A stretch of 64,000 nucleotides of DNA from Leptodontidium sp. MPI-SDFR-AT-0119 (Eukaryota > Ascomycota > Leotiomycetes > Helotiales > Leptodontidiaceae), in assembly GCA_020726505.1 (NCBI GenBank), contig JAHLEZ010000003.1:4340001-4404000 (forward strand). Direction: 5' to 3'. How positions within the stretch are numbered: the first letter of the stretch is position 1; every line of letters begins with the position of its first letter. The translations under genes were made by a program, and so were the position numbers. Shown in pieces: positions 22,594-36,149 of the stretch. The notes beneath the pieces are model-generated. The model was not told where the DNA came from and ran no database searches. It worked only from the letters and a program-made list of their open reading frames with translations.

Positions 22594-23458
22594 TTAAAAA
22601 ACTACGTTCGCGTAGTTGTAATTATAACTGTGTCGTCCTTTAAGTCGTTATAGTTGTCGATACTAATATTATAAGCCTTTAGCCATTTTAGGAGAGCTCT
22701 TAACAGGCCCTTGGCGTTAAAATACTCTAAGTAGAACCGTTTAATTATATACGAAGCTATTATAGTATTTAAATATAAGTACTACTTTAAGTCTTTATTA
22801 ATACTTAGTTACTTAATATAATAAAATAACTTATTCTATATAACCTTAAAGCTAAGGATGCCTTTAATTTCTTACTTATCTTGTTTAAGTAATAGCTAAA
22901 TAAGTGCTGGCGTAGCTTTAGCTTATCTAAGTAAGGGGTTATTAACGTACTTACGAAGCGAGTGCGAGTAAAAGACGGGATAAATTTACTAGTCCTTCGG
23001 GAGTTTAACCCTTTAACTCTCTCCTTCTTTAGTAAGTATCTTAATTAGGCTATACCACTTATTAAAGAGCTTTCTTAAAGGTCAGTTGACATTTTAATTC
23101 TAAGTGTCGACTAGTGCTAAGTCGCTAACGTCCTAGTCGACGGCGCGTCGACTGTAATTCGCTAGCCGTTTTATTTTCTTTTATTAATCTTTTAAGGACA
23201 ATTAAACTACCTCCGTGACTTCCTTTATACGTAAAGCGACTTATAAAACCTCTTCGCGGTTGAGTTTCTTAGTAGCTATAGCCGGGGGTTCCGGATTTAT
23301 AAAGTTTTAAAAAGTCCTTGGCTCTACGCCGTTAAGTAGCTAGAAGGGGAGAGGTTACTTAGGGACTTGTGCGGTAGCGTTAATTAAGCGATATTTATAA
23401 TCGGCAAGAGGTTACTCTAATTGTCTTAGTAATAGTAATAAAAGGGATAAAGCCGTTA

Positions 23459-23827
23459 CTGTCGGTGTAGTACCGGTTTATGTACTACGCCGCATGTGTA
23501 AATATATTCTAATGCGAGTATAGCGACAAAGTAGTTAAATATATAGTTTAAAAATCTGTTTATTTTTAAAGAGAGTGCGAGGGGAGCTAGACTATATACT
23601 ACGGAACCCCTACGAAACCCCACTAAATATTTACTAAAACTAGTCCGGCTAGGCTCTAATCCCTAACTTTAACTCGCACCCCCTTTCCTAAACTAAAGTA
23701 TACTTATATAAGGACCTATAGACTAACACAGGCAAAACTTCTTTTAAAAAAACCATTTCTAATATATATAAAAGTAAATAACTAATAGTATAAGAGACAA
23801 TAATAAAAAAATGACAAAGTATTTAAT
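23459..23827 (+). other. Unidentified repeat remnant U, left part
   Basis: Begins TGTCGGTGTAGTACCGG directly after copy B sequence ends. It matches nothing else in the window. Because the Gypsy copy at 23828-30427 has a perfect TTAAT duplication, this part was once joined directly to 30433-31258. Confidence 0.5.
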
Positions 23828-24127
23828 TGTTACGACCTACGATGCGCCTCGCATTCTAACCGACACGGGCTCGTAACATCGCTGGCTATGCGACGGCGCT
23901 AAGCCTAATAGGGAAGACTTAGTGGCGAGCCTGCGACATGTGGATGAATGGCCCCCGACTACGCTAGGCCCTATTAAGAGGGTCCTTCGTGTATTTATAC
24001 TCGAGCTCTCCCTTATAGAGAGCTCTCCTTTCCTCCTTGTCTTTTCTTCTCGATTCTAAGCGTAGTTAGAGGCCTAAATACACAGCTAAAGTTAACTCGC
24101 CGTATCGACCTCTTACTAGCCGTAATA
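23828..24127 (+). repeat. 5' LTR of full Gypsy copy
   Basis: TGTTACGACC to GCCGTAATA; the last bases were ACA before a C-to-T change. Preceded by TTAAT. Confidence 0.88.
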
Positions 24128-24599
24128 TAAGAAAAGACTAATACCCCTTCGCTATAAAGCGTTATATCTCACTTAGTCTTACGCCTTATCGACTTGCCCT
24201 TATAATAAGTTAATAACGAGCTTTAATACCTTGGCCTATTCGACAGATAAGCACCTCTCTGCCCTCGTAGTAGACTGTCCTAGAGAAAGCTAGATATTCT
24301 CTCGCGTTCAACTTACTTTGTCGTAACTTAACGCGCGTTACTATTTTAAACGTATGTCTAATTAATAAATCGATCAACAACCTTAAATACCCCTTAACCT
24401 CACCTTACTACCTTTACTAGTCTCTCCCCCTTGTCGGCGAAGCTCTAGAGAAAGGAGCGCCCTTATACGGCTAGGCTTTACTAACACCCTTATCCCTTCA
24501 GTTAAGACTCTCTTAGAGGAGCCGGAAAGCTTTAACGGATTCGACTTAGACTTAGAGGACAAACCCTAGAGCTTCTTCGACGCATCGCCGGCGCCTACC

Positions 24600-27500
24600 G
24601 ATATAGAGGGCCTTACCCCCGCTTAACAAGCTAGAGTAGATCAGCTGATCAGGGACTCCGTGAGCTCTACTGTCGCCGCTGCCGTTACATAGGCCCTCGC
24701 CTAATATATTGCCGACAACTCGCGTTAAGAGACTCGTACTTTTTCTCCTCTTTACGACCGGTCAACTCGTGCTCTTACGGCGGACTTCTAGCCTACCGCC
24801 GACTATTACCTCCTTAAGCTGAACCTTGCCATCCCTGCCGTTAAGCCTAATAAGGTCAAGTACCCCCGTACCCCCTTTAACGACTATAAGGGCGAAGTTA
24901 AATACAACGCCTAGAAGATAAATATAAAGCTCTTTATTTAAAAGTACTTAAGTAACTTCCTTACCGGCGAATCGTAGGTCTATACTTACTTTAAGTATAT
25001 AAAGGGAGAGGCTAAGACTATTATCTTTTAATAAATAGACCCTGACTTCGCTAAAGACTTCAATAGAGCCGCCGACGTCTTAAAGGCCTTAGACTAGCGT
25101 TTCTTTAACTATAACTAAGTATAGGTTGTTAAACTTAAGTATAATTAATTATAAATAAGTAATATAACTTATAACGAATTCTATATAAAGTTTACGACGT
25201 ACGCGGCTACTAGAAAAATCTCACTTAACTACTAGTTCGACGACGTATACGAGAAGGTCTTAGATAAGCTTAAGTATAATATCTAAACTAAGAAATATAA
25301 ATTCGCCGGAGATTATATAGCTCTTAATGAGTTCTTAGTTGTCTTAGATCGCGAGCTACGGAATATCGCTACCGGACGAGCTAATAAACATATTACTACT
25401 ACTGTCCGCGAAGCCCCTCGAGTCTCCTTTAATAATACTAACACTAGCGACTCGCGCGGTATCTTAAAGAAAGACAGCTAGCGTTTGACTTTATTTACCC
25501 CTGTTACTCACGTATAGAGACTACCGACTCTAAGACAGTCGTCGGATGTCCGCCAGCGTACGCCCTCTCCTTCGCCCGTCTTGCGCCGACCTGAGTCCCC
25601 CGTACCTCCTCTTACACTTAGGGACGTCTCTTCTGACACTTGTCTCTACTGTAGCAAGACCGGCTATTAGGCTAGCGACTGCTCTAAACGCCGTAAAGAC
25701 TAGGCTCTCGATAAATCGATTTCTTAGCTAGTCGTCGGCGAGGATCTAGAGACTGACGAGTTATTAAAAAACTCTTAGGCCGTAGTAAAGACTTACACCT
25801 CGGTATAGGCTATAACTTGTAAAAGGACTTAATATTTGATTTTTGTGTTCTTATTAGAAGACAACAGTTCTTAATTAATATTAAACTAAGAAAGAATGGA
25901 TTCTTTATTAAAACACTTGTATATATTAATAGCGGAGCAAATATTTTCGGTACTATTAAAACCTCTTTTGTATACTGACTTATTAAGTAATTTAATATTT
26001 CCTTTATATCCCTCTCTTAACTAATCGTCTTAATTAGTTATAATAGTAAGAAAGGCAAGCCAATTAATACGGCCGTCTTACTTACCTTAACAATCGACCG
26101 CTAGCGAATTAACTTCCCCTTTCTAGTGACTGACCTAAGAAACACTGACGTCTTAATTAGTCGGAAGTTCCTTGAGTATTATAACCTAAAGTAATTATAT
26201 ACGAAGAACCGTAATCGACTAGAATAACTATTAAATATACCCGTTTAGCCGTACTTTGACTAGCGAGTCTTCGTTAATATTAACTGTTTTAATAAGTTAA
26301 TTATTAAGTCTTACTAACTTAACGCGAAACGAAGAGATGCCCTTATAGACATAAATAACCACCGCTAGAGACAAGTTAAGCTTGCGGCGCTCGACGATTC
26401 CCCTAAGACAAAGGCCCCCGTCTGACTTACTACTAGCGTCTCGCTAACTCGACCCTTAAGCTTTACTAGAGAAGTTAAAGAGCGCCTATAAGTTATAAAA
26501 GAGTAATTAAACCCTTTAATATCCCGTGATCCGGGATTACTACTTAAAGACAAGAGAACCCGTAAAGCCTCTTTAGCGAATTATTAAATAAAAGTACTTA
26601 TTATAAAAATCTTCCTTATATCAGTAGTAGTAATATCTACGACGTACCTTTGACCTAAGAGGGCTAAGAAGAATAAGATATAAACCTTCGTGATATTAGT
26701 ACTTGAGATCGACTAAGAACTAACTTGTCGCCGGCAAGAGGCCCGGGACTAGCTAAGCGTCGAACTCGTATTAATAAATAGAGACTTAACCCTAAAAGAG
26801 GCCTTAAAGGCTAAGTACGCGTAAGATAATGAGCTAGTAAGTAAAAAGCTCCCGGTAGAGTACTAAGAGTATACTCCTCTCTTCTCCCGACGAGCCTTTA
26901 ACGAGTTACTAACGCATCGCCAAGGTATAGACTACTAAATTAAACTTACTAAAGAGAATGACTTGTCCTTTAAACCTCTCTGGCGTATAACTGAAAAACA
27001 GTTATCGGAGACTAAGTAGTATATTATTAATAACTTACATAAAAGCTTTATTAAGCCCTTTAGTGTACCCTACGCGGCCCCTATTCTTTTCGCTAAGAAA
27101 GCCGATAATAGTCTCCGGCTATGCGTCGACTACCGGAAGCTAAATGCCTTATTAAAGAAGGACCTGTACCCGATCCCTTTAATTAATAAGATAATAGCTC
27201 GTATTTGTAAGGCAAAGGTCTTTATAAAGCTTAATATTTAATAAGCTTTTTACCGCATTTATATGTCCCCTAAGAGCGAAGACTATACGACCTTTTACAC
27301 CTAATATAGTACGTACAAGTACAAAGTCTTTCCCTTTAGCCTTATTAATAGTCCGGCGACTTTCTAGCGATTCATTAATAATATTCTTATAAAACACTTT
27401 AACGACTTTTGCGCGGCTTATATAGACGATATCCTTATATATTCGTCCACTCCGGAGGAACATGAGGTCCACGTTAAGAAAGTCATAGCAATATTATAGG

Positions 27501-30117
27501 CACACAGACTTTAAGCTAATATTAAAAAGTCTAAGTTTAGCGTATAAAAGACTAAGTTCTTAGGATTCGTTATTAGAGTCGATGGCGTGGAAGTAAACCT
27601 AAAAAAAATTAGTATAATTAAGGACTGGCGATACGCCGATAATATACGGGGTATATAAAGCTACTTTAGCTTCTGTAACTTTTACCGCCGGTTTATTAAA
27701 GACTACAGTCGCATTACACGTCCTCTCACGATACTTACCGGAAAAGACGTTCCCTTCGTCTTTAATAACGCCTGTAAAAACGTATAAGAGACTCTTTAGG
27801 AAGCCCTCTAATCTACGCCGGTTTTTCGCCACTACGACCTTACTAAGCAAACGCGGCTAGAAACTAATTCCTTAGATAAAGTCGTCACTAAGGTTTTATT
27901 TTAACTTTAAGAGGACGACACTTTTTATCCTGTGGGATACTTTTTTAAGACTATAATAGACCCCGAGCTTAACTACCTAATCCACGATAAAGAGATACTA
28001 GCGATTTTCCGGTCATTTAAGTAATATCGCCTAGAGCTCTTAAGTACTTAAAAAAATGTCTTTATTTATATAGACCACCGAGCCCTAGAGTACTTTATAA
28101 CTACTAAGGACCTTACGGCTAGGCAGGCTCGATAGGCTGAGTTCTTTACGGATTTCTATTTCACGATTATATACTATACCGGGACGACTAATACTTTAAC
28201 TAACACCCTGTCCCGACGGGATTAGGACCTCACGGCTATAGAGGCACGCAAGCGGGCCATCCGTAGCCAATAATTGATTCCGACCGACAAAATTGACTCG
28301 CGAGTCGCCAGCGACCTTTAGCTCTCCGCCGTCGATTCCATAGACGCTTATATCGATGTTATAAAGACGATACCCCTAGCACCTATAGAGGCTATAATCC
28401 CGGACCACGATATTAAGACACGTGACGGGCCAGAGCTAGAGCTAGAGCCGGAACCTGAGCTTAATACAGGAGTGTTAGTCGACCCGGAGACCCCTATGCC
28501 GGAAGAGCTAGACCTTAACTCTATAGTAGCTTATAACGTCACGGAATACGATATTATTAATCAAGTACTCGCAGTTAATAAGTCTTCGCCTTCGCTAGAA
28601 CTTCTCTAACAAAAAGCCAGGGAATAATTATTAAATTACGAGCTAACAAACGACAAGTTACTTTTCCAAGGACGCCTAGAAGTGCCCTTAGAGCCGCCAG
28701 AGCTTTACACGACACTTATCCGTCATATACACTCCCAGCCATTAGTAACACACGCGGGGATCGGGAAAATAAAGGCGCTACTAAGCCGTAAATACCATTG
28801 GAATAGCCTCTCTATAAACGTAACTTAATACGTAGCGAATTGCAGTTACTCCCGGCAAAAGGCTAAAAGAGATAAGACTCCTAGTTTCCTATACCCCCTA
28901 CTAATCCCCGCTCGGCCGTACTAACACCTTATAATGGACTTTACGAAGCTACCACTAGACAAGCACGGCTATAACTTTGCTATAGTTATCGTTAACCGCT
29001 TGTCTAAGAAACCGGTCTTAATACCTTGTAACGACACAATTACGGCTAAAGGTATAGCTATTCTCTTCCTCGTCTATTAGACTCGACACTTTGGCATACC
29101 GGACTTTATTATCTCGGACCGCGGACCTCAGTTCGTCTCCTCCTTTTAGAAGGAGTACTATCGTATCCTCGGAACTAAGGTAAAGCTAACGACGGCGTAT
29201 AACCCAAACGTCGACGGCTAAACGAAAGTAACGAACTAATATATTAAGTAGCGGCTTTGTCCCTTCTGCTACTACTACTAAGATAATTAAAGTAACTTCT
29301 TACTAATTATAGACATCGCTTAACTAACGTTACCGCACAAGTCCCTAGGCCGCCTGTCCCCTTTCTAACTACTTAACGGCGTTAAGCCAAGGACTTCCTA
29401 GGACTTAGTTAACCTAGAGCCTTTAGCTACAGTAACAGAGAAACTTAATCGCGAGGAGGCTTTATAAGTAATATTACGAATAAAGGAGGTTATAGAAGTC
29501 GCACAGTCGTCCCTAAAGGATTAACAAAAGAAAATAGAACGACTAGCGAACCGTGGGCGACGCGCTATTAATTGGGACGTTAGCGACTTAGTACTAGTCG
29601 ACACTCGGAACTAGAATATCAACCGACCTTCAAGAAAGCTCTCTAACAAGTAGTATAGCCTAACTAAGGTACTCGCTAAAGAAGGAGAAAGTTAAAGAGT
29701 TAAGTTCCTAGAGGACTAGTAAATTTATCCCGTCTTTTACTCGCACTCGCTCTATAAGTATATTAATAATCCCCTACTTAGACAAGCTAGAGCTACGCCG
29801 GCACTTATTTAGCTATTACCTAAGTAAGATAAGTAGGAAATTAAAGGCATCCTTAGTTTTAAAGTCATACGGAATAAGCTATTTTACTGTATTAAGTGGC
29901 TAGGCGCTAACGAAGACTTAAAGTAGTACTTATATTCGGATACTATAATAGCTCCGTATATAGTCAAACGGTTCTACTTAAAGTATCCTAACGCTAAAGG
30001 GCCGCTAAGAGCTCTCCCAAAATGGCTAGAGGCTTACAACGCCAGTATCGACGACTATAACGACCTAGAGGACGACACGGTTATAATTATAACTGCGCGG
30101 ACGCAGTTTTTTAAGAG
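24600..30117 (+). pseudogene. gag-pol of full Gypsy copy
   Basis: Recognisable pieces in order: a gag core; a zinc knuckle at about 25644-25690 (CLYC-SKTG-Y-stop-ASDC, with His changed to Tyr); and a protease site at about 25925 (INSGAN, where DSGA is expected). RT follows at about 27080-27480 (LRLCVDYRKLNAL, then the active site YIDDILIYS near 27420), with RNase H at about 27930-28230 (HDKEILAIF). The integrase has a His pair near 28720 and core motifs at about 28930-29330 (ISDRGPQFVSSF). A C-terminal chromodomain lies at about 29840-29990 (FKVIRNKLFYCIKWLG). Dozens of stops make it non-coding. D-to-N and H-to-Y changes are those expected from C-to-T on either strand. Confidence 0.85.
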
Positions 30118-30127
30118 GGGGGGGTAA

Positions 30128-30427
30128 TATTACGACCTACGATACGCCTCGCATTCTAACTAACACGGGCTCGTAACATCGCTAGCTATGCGACGGCGCT
30201 AAGCCTAATAGGGAAGACTTAGTGGCGAGCCTGCGACATGTGGATAAATGGCCCCCGACTACGCTAGGCCCTATTAGGAGGGTCCTTCGTGTATTTATAC
30301 TCGAGCTCTCCCTTACGGAGAGCTCTCCTTTCCTCCTTGTCTTTTCTTCTTGATTCTGAGCGTAGCTAGAGGCCCAAATACACAGCTAGAGTCAACTCGC
30401 CGTATCGACCTCTTGCCAGCCGTAACA
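30128..30427 (+). repeat. 3' LTR of full Gypsy copy
   Basis: TATTACGACC to GCCGTAACA, 300 bp like its partner, followed by TTAAT. Confidence 0.88.
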
Positions 30428-31258
30428 TTAATAACGTGTAATCCCGGCCTAATAGTGCCCCGAAAGTGCCCCGAAAGGGGTCCGAATATAGTAAGACGTA
30501 ATAGCAAAGCTAAGCGAGAACTAATAATAATAAGAACCCCTAGTATTATATAATATAATAGATATATATATGTCGCCCCTCTTAAAAGTTTTAGAGTCTT
30601 CTTTAGTTAACACACATATAACTACTATACGTATACTACTCTCTAATCTCTTTAATTCGTTTAATATAGCTTAAAAACTAACATTTTTAAAAAGACTATA
30701 TTAAATTAAATAAATAATTCAAAAGTAAATATACTCTTTAGAAATAGTTTAATAAGGAAACAGTATATTAATTAAAAACAGTGCCTATACTAATTCCTAT
30801 AGGAGCTCTCGACGTCACTTATTACAAATGTTATATTCGGTGCGTCCGCCTTATTATAAAGAACCTATTTTACGAGTGTGCTTTTAATAATCCTAAGAGT
30901 AAGAAATGCGTATATTACGTAATAAAGAAGTCCCGGTATAACCTAGTAAGTACTCTTATTTTCTTTTTTATTTTAAATTATTTAAATCACCGCCGAAAGT
31001 CCTCCGAATATATAGTTACTAATATATAATAAATCCCGTGGTTTATAACTAAAGAGTACCTTTGTTTAGTTACCGCCCTCGAGGCGAAAGATAAAGAAGT
31101 TATTATTATTGTCGCTAAATTAATTAATTTAGTATTATTAGTCGCCGTTGTTAGCGTACTAAAGACTACTAGGGAGCTGTCGTTAGCGTTATTAGAGGAA
31201 ACCTGCGCTATACGCCGGGAAATCGCTAGCTTTATTAATACGTAAATAATAAGTTAAT
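30428..31258 (+). other. Unidentified repeat remnant U, right part
   Basis: Continuation of 23459-23827 after removal of the Gypsy insertion. It contains GTGCCCCGAAAGTGCCCCGAAA (two tandem 11-mers near 30452) and a broken small ORF. It ends at an antisense LTR at 31259. Confidence 0.5.
30781..31245 (+). pseudogene. Small Cys-rich ORF in remnant U
   Basis: One frame of about 154 codons, broken only by two adjacent TAA at 31027-31032. It reads DVTYYKCYIRCVR, then FYECAFNNPKSKKC, and ends ALLEETCAIRREIASFINT. The Cys spacing is C-x3-C-x11-C-x9-C. A YY pair where a further Cys would fit suggests a G-to-A loss, so the ancestral protein probably bound zinc. The single pair of TAA codons is easily explained as former CAA CAA. 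I recognise the style of protein from fungal repeats but cannot name a family. Confidence 0.5.
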
Positions 31259-31560
31259 TGTTACGGCTGGCTAGAGGTTAATACGGCGAGTTGACTCAAG
31301 CTTTGTATTTAGGCCTAAAGTTACGCTCAAAATCGAGAAGAAAAGACAAGGAGGAAAGGAAAGCTCTTTGTAAGAGAGGGCTCGAGTATAAATATATAAA
31401 GGACCCTCCTAATAGGGCCTAACGTAATCGAATGCCATTTACGTTAATATATTACAGGCTCGCTACTTAGTCTTCCTTATTAAGCTTAGCGCCGTCGCAT
31501 AGCTAGCGATATTACGAGCCCGTGTCAGTTAAAATACGAGGCGCATTATAAGTCATAATA
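31259..31560 (-). repeat. 3' LTR of Gypsy copy C
   Basis: Reverse complement of the family LTR. It is followed inward by a C-run, the polypurine tract on the coding strand. Confidence 0.8.
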
Positions 31561-34500
31561 TTACCCCCCCCCTCCTAAAAAACTGCGTTTGTATAATTGT
31601 AGCTATAACCGTATCGTCTTTTAAGTTATTATAGTCGTTAATATTAGCGTTATAAGCCTTTAACCACTTTAAGAAAGCTCTCGGCGAGCCCTTAGCGTTA
31701 AAATACTTTAAGTAGAATCGTTTAATTATATACGAAGCTATTATAATATCTAAGTATAAGTACTACTTTAAGTCTTTATTAGTGCTTAGCCACTTAATAT
31801 AATAAAATAACTTATTTTATATAACTTTAAAGCTAAGGATGCCTTTAATTTCTTACTTATTTTACTTAAGTAATAGTTAAATAAGTGCCGGCGTAACTCT
31901 AACTTATCCTGGTAAGGGGTCGTCGACGTACTTATAAAGCGAGTACGAGTAAAAGACGGGGTAAATTAACTAGTCCTTTAGTAACTTAACTTTCTAATTT
32001 TCTTTTTCCTTAATAATTACTTTAATAAGGCCGTACTATTTATTAAATAACTTCCTTAAAAGTTAGTCTATGTTTTAGTTCTGAGTGTCGACTAGTACTA
32101 AGTCGCTAACGTCCTAATCGACGGCGCGTTGCTCACAGTTCACTAGTCGTTTTATTTTATCTTATTAGTCCTTTAGGAATAACTATATGACTTCTATAAC
32201 CTTCTTTATTCGTAAAGTTACTTATAAAGCCTCCTCGTAATTAAGTTTCTCTATTATTATAACCGGCGGTTTTAAGTTAACTAAGTCTTAGGAAGTCCTT
32301 AGCTTAACGCTATTAAGTAACTAAAAAAGAAACAGGCGGCCTAAGGACTTGTGTAGTAACGTTAGTTAAACGATGTCTATAATTAATAAGAGGTTACTTT
32401 AATTATCTTAGTAATAATAGTAAAAGGGACGAAGTTATTACTTAATATATTAGTTTATTACCTTTATTTAGTTATTAACGTTTAAGTTATACGTCGTCGT
32501 TAGTTTTACTTTAGTCCCGAGGATATAATAGTACTCTTTTTAAAAGGAAGAGACGAACTAAGGTCCTTAGTCCGAGATAATAAAGTCTAGTATATTAAAG
32601 TATCGAGTCTAATAGATAAGGAATAAAATAGTTATGTCTTTAGCCGTAATTGTATTATTATAAGGTATTGAGATTAGTTTCTTAAATAAGCGGTTAATAA
32701 TAACTATAATAAAGTTATAGCCATGTTTATTTAGTAGTAACTTCGTAAAGTCTATTGTGAAGTATTAATACGGCTAAGCAGGGATTAGTAAGGGGTGTAA
32801 GAAGCTAGGGGTCTTATTCTTACTGGCTTTTTATCGAGAGCAACTATAGTTTACTACGTATTAAGCTATATCCGTAGTAAGGCCGTTCTAATGATATTTC
32901 CGACTTAATAATGCCTTTATCTTTCTGATCCCCGCGTATACTACTAAAGGTTAGGAATGTATATAGCGAATTAGTATCGTGCGAAGCTCCGGCAGTTCTA
33001 AGGGCACTTTTAGGCGACTTTAGAAGAGTAACTTACTATTTACTAGCTCGTAATCTAGCGACTATTCCTTGGCTTTTTATTAGAAAGGCTTTAGCGAAGG
33101 GGATGACTTATTAGTTGCGAATACTTGATTAATAACGTCGTATTCGGCGATATCGTAAGCTATTATAGAGTTAAGGTTGAGCTCCTTGGCCGTAGGGGTC
33201 TCTAGGTCTATTAATACTCCTACGTCTAACTCGGGCTTTACTTAGGGGATATCACGAGACTTAGGGTTATATTCTGGGACTATGGCTTTCACAAGTGCCA
33301 GGGGTACAGTCTTAACGACCTTAATATAAGCGTTTATAAGATCGACGGCGAAGAGCTAGAAGTCGCCGGCGACTCGTGGGTTAATTTTGTTCGTTAGAAT
33401 TAATTGTTAATTATAAATAGCCCGCTTACGTGCCTTTGTAATTATAAGGTCTTAATCTCATTAAAATAAGGTATTAATTAACATATTAGTCGTTCCTATA
33501 TAATACATAATTATAAAGTGGAAATCCGTAAAGAATTCAGCCTATCGAGCTTGCTTAGCTATTAAGTTCTTAGTAGTTATAAAGTACTTTAGGGCCCGGT
33601 AGTTTGTGTAGATAAGAACGTTCTTTTAGGCACCTAAGAGTTCCGGGTGATATTACTTAAATAACTAGAAAATCGCTAGTATTTCTTTATTATAGATAAA
33701 ATAATTAAGTTCGGGGTCTGTTATAGTCTTAGAAAAGTATCTTTATGGGGTAAAAAGTGCTATTCTCTTAAAGTTAGGACAAGACTTTAGTAATAACCTT
33801 ATTAGAGGAGTTTGTCTTTAGTCGCGTTTACTTTATTAAGTCGTAGTAGCGAAGGACTAGCGTAGATTAAAGGGCTTCTTAAAAAGTCTCTCACGCGTTC
33901 TTATAAGTGTTACTAAAGACAAAGGGAACGTCTTTTTTAGTAAGTATCGTAAGGGGTTATGTAATGCGATTATAGTCCTAAATAAACCGGCAATAAAAGT
34001 TATAAAAGCCAAGGTAACTTTGCACGCCTCGTATATTATTAATATATTATTAGTCTTTAATTATATTAACCTTCTCCAGGTCTACTTTAATATTATCGAC
34101 TTTAATAATAAATCTTAAGAACTTTGTCTTTTATATACTAAACTCGGACTTCTTAATATTAACCTAAAGTTTGTGTACTTATAGAATTACTATTACCTTT
34201 TTAACGTAAACCTCGTGTTTCTCGGGGGTTAACGAATATATAAGGATATCGTTTATATAAGTTACGTAAAAGTCGTTAAGGTACTTTATTAAGATCTTAT
34301 TTATAAACCGCTAAAAAGTCGCTAAATTATTAATTAAGCTAAAAGGAAGGACCTTATACTTATATATGCCGTATTAAGTCTAAAAAGTCGTGTAATCTTT
34401 GCTCTTAGGAGATATACGAATACAGTGGAAAGCTTATTATATGTCGAGCTTAGTAAAAACCTTAGCTTTATAAATACGTACTATTATCTCGTTAATTAAG

Positions 34501-34693
34501 GGAATAGGGTAAGGGTTCTTCTTTAATAAGGCATTTAGTTTATAATAGTCGACGTATAGCCGGAGACTACTATTAGCTTTCTTAACAAAGAGAATAGGGG
34601 CTATATATAACACGCTAGAGGGCTTAATAAAACCTTTATATAAGTTATCGATAATATACTATTTAATCTCCGACAACTACTCTTTAGTTATTA

Positions 34694-34972
34694 TGGTGGG
34701 GACAGCCCCTGATTTCTTTTGTCACATGACTGCGCTGGTCCTTCACATATATAAGGAGTTAACACTTGACTATAGAACGTCAAGAACGCAACACTAGATA
34801 TATTTTATTTATTAGAACCTTTTCCCTCCCTTCCTTTGCCGATTCGTACTCTCCAAATATATAATATCTTTAGATTTAATTGATCTGTTATTTATAGAGC
34901 CTAGAATCTCCTCTGGTGGCTCGCTATATATTACTCTCTTATTATATAAATTAGGGGTTCGTCTCTCCTATA
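34694..34972 (+). repeat. 5' LTR of the 12.1-kb Gypsy element
   Basis: 279 bp; carries a CATATATAAGGAG motif near 34746 that could be the promoter. Confidence 0.8.
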
Positions 34973-36149
34973 TATTTTTAATAACCGACGTAGGGAGTGA
35001 GTTACTACTAGAGGAGGAACTAAGTAAGTATAATAGTGAGGCCCCTATGTGCTAACTTATATAAGGAGAGTCAAGAAAAACGACAATTGTCTAAACTAAG
35101 GGAGCTATTTAGTTAATTATCTCTTAGCCCTTAAGGCAAAACGATAAACATAGAAAATATAGACCTTTAACCTAAAGAAAACGAAGACTACTAAAGAACT
35201 AGGGAAAGCTATAAAGTAGGAGCACTTATAGTACTAGAAAATCTGTCTCCCTTAGGCTACTGTTTTAATTCTATCGTTCCGAGACATAGTGCCTAGCCAC
35301 TTCGCACTAGTTTCTATTCTCAGCGAAGGTTCTAGTGTTTCTAGACGTAACTAGTATTCTTTAAACACTAGGAAAAGTCGAGACTTCACAACGGAACTGA
35401 AATTAACATATTAGAGGCTTAAGTAGAGTACTAGCGAGCCTGTATTTTGGAGTGTTTAGCGAGATATAGAACTTCTAGGCTAGTCTAAAGCCTAGGTAGC
35501 TTACGCCGAGTGTTGATCTCTTTACTTTGTTTTTTTATTATATTTACTTTTATTGTTTTTATAATTTCCGTGTACGAGCCTTAAGCTTTAAGGCGTGTTT
35601 GTTTTAGTTTAGTAGTTATTAACGTTCGCTAGGGGCTAATTAAGGAGCACGGCCCTAAACCTTTACTAAGAGTTATTAACATTTATCTCGCTTTAAAGTA
35701 AGTGAGAATATATATACTTTCTATTTTAAGGGAAGGGGTTTCCTTTATATTTCTTTAGTAATTAATACACCGCATTCTTAGTTACTTTCTTATATTCTAA
35801 TCGACGACACTATTAACTTACCTCACTACTACCTTCTTACGACAATACATAATATTAAATAATAGAAACATTAACTACGGCTACGGTAACCCTAAGATAA
35901 GTAAGTTCGATAATATTATAATGCCCTTTAGCTCTATTTTAATAAGAGTAACTCCTCCGTTTAGACCTAGAATTACTATTAGGCTAAGCCTTAATACCTT
36001 TATACTCTCTAAGGACATTACTTCTTAAACCTTAGAGACTTCTTAGAAGAGGAACAAGGGAAAGAAAGAAAAGCAAGGGACTAGTAGCTTTAATTTTACT
36101 AATCTTATAAGGCCACACTAATACTCTGGCCTTACCTTTATTATAGACG

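Larger units (their letters stand above)
22233..23458 (-). mobile_element. Gypsy copy B: 3' LTR plus 3' internal region
   Basis: An antisense LTR is followed (upwards) by the 3' internal sequence of the same family, collinear with 31561-32440. Homology stops near 23458, where unrelated sequence starts. It was probably inserted into copy A, whose sequence breaks at TAAAT. Its 5' end is not in the window. Confidence 0.72.
23828..30427 (+). mobile_element. Full-length chromodomain Ty3/Gypsy retrotransposon, RIP-inactivated
   Basis: 6600 bp with two 300-bp LTRs and a perfect 5-bp target duplication, TTAAT (23823-23827 and 30428-30432). Domain order is gag, protease, RT, RNase H, integrase, chromodomain, which is the Gypsy order and marks the chromovirus lineage. 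A purine run (30114-30124) just before the 3' LTR is the plus-strand primer site. Many stop codons, mostly TAA/TAG, show RIP. Confidence 0.9.
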
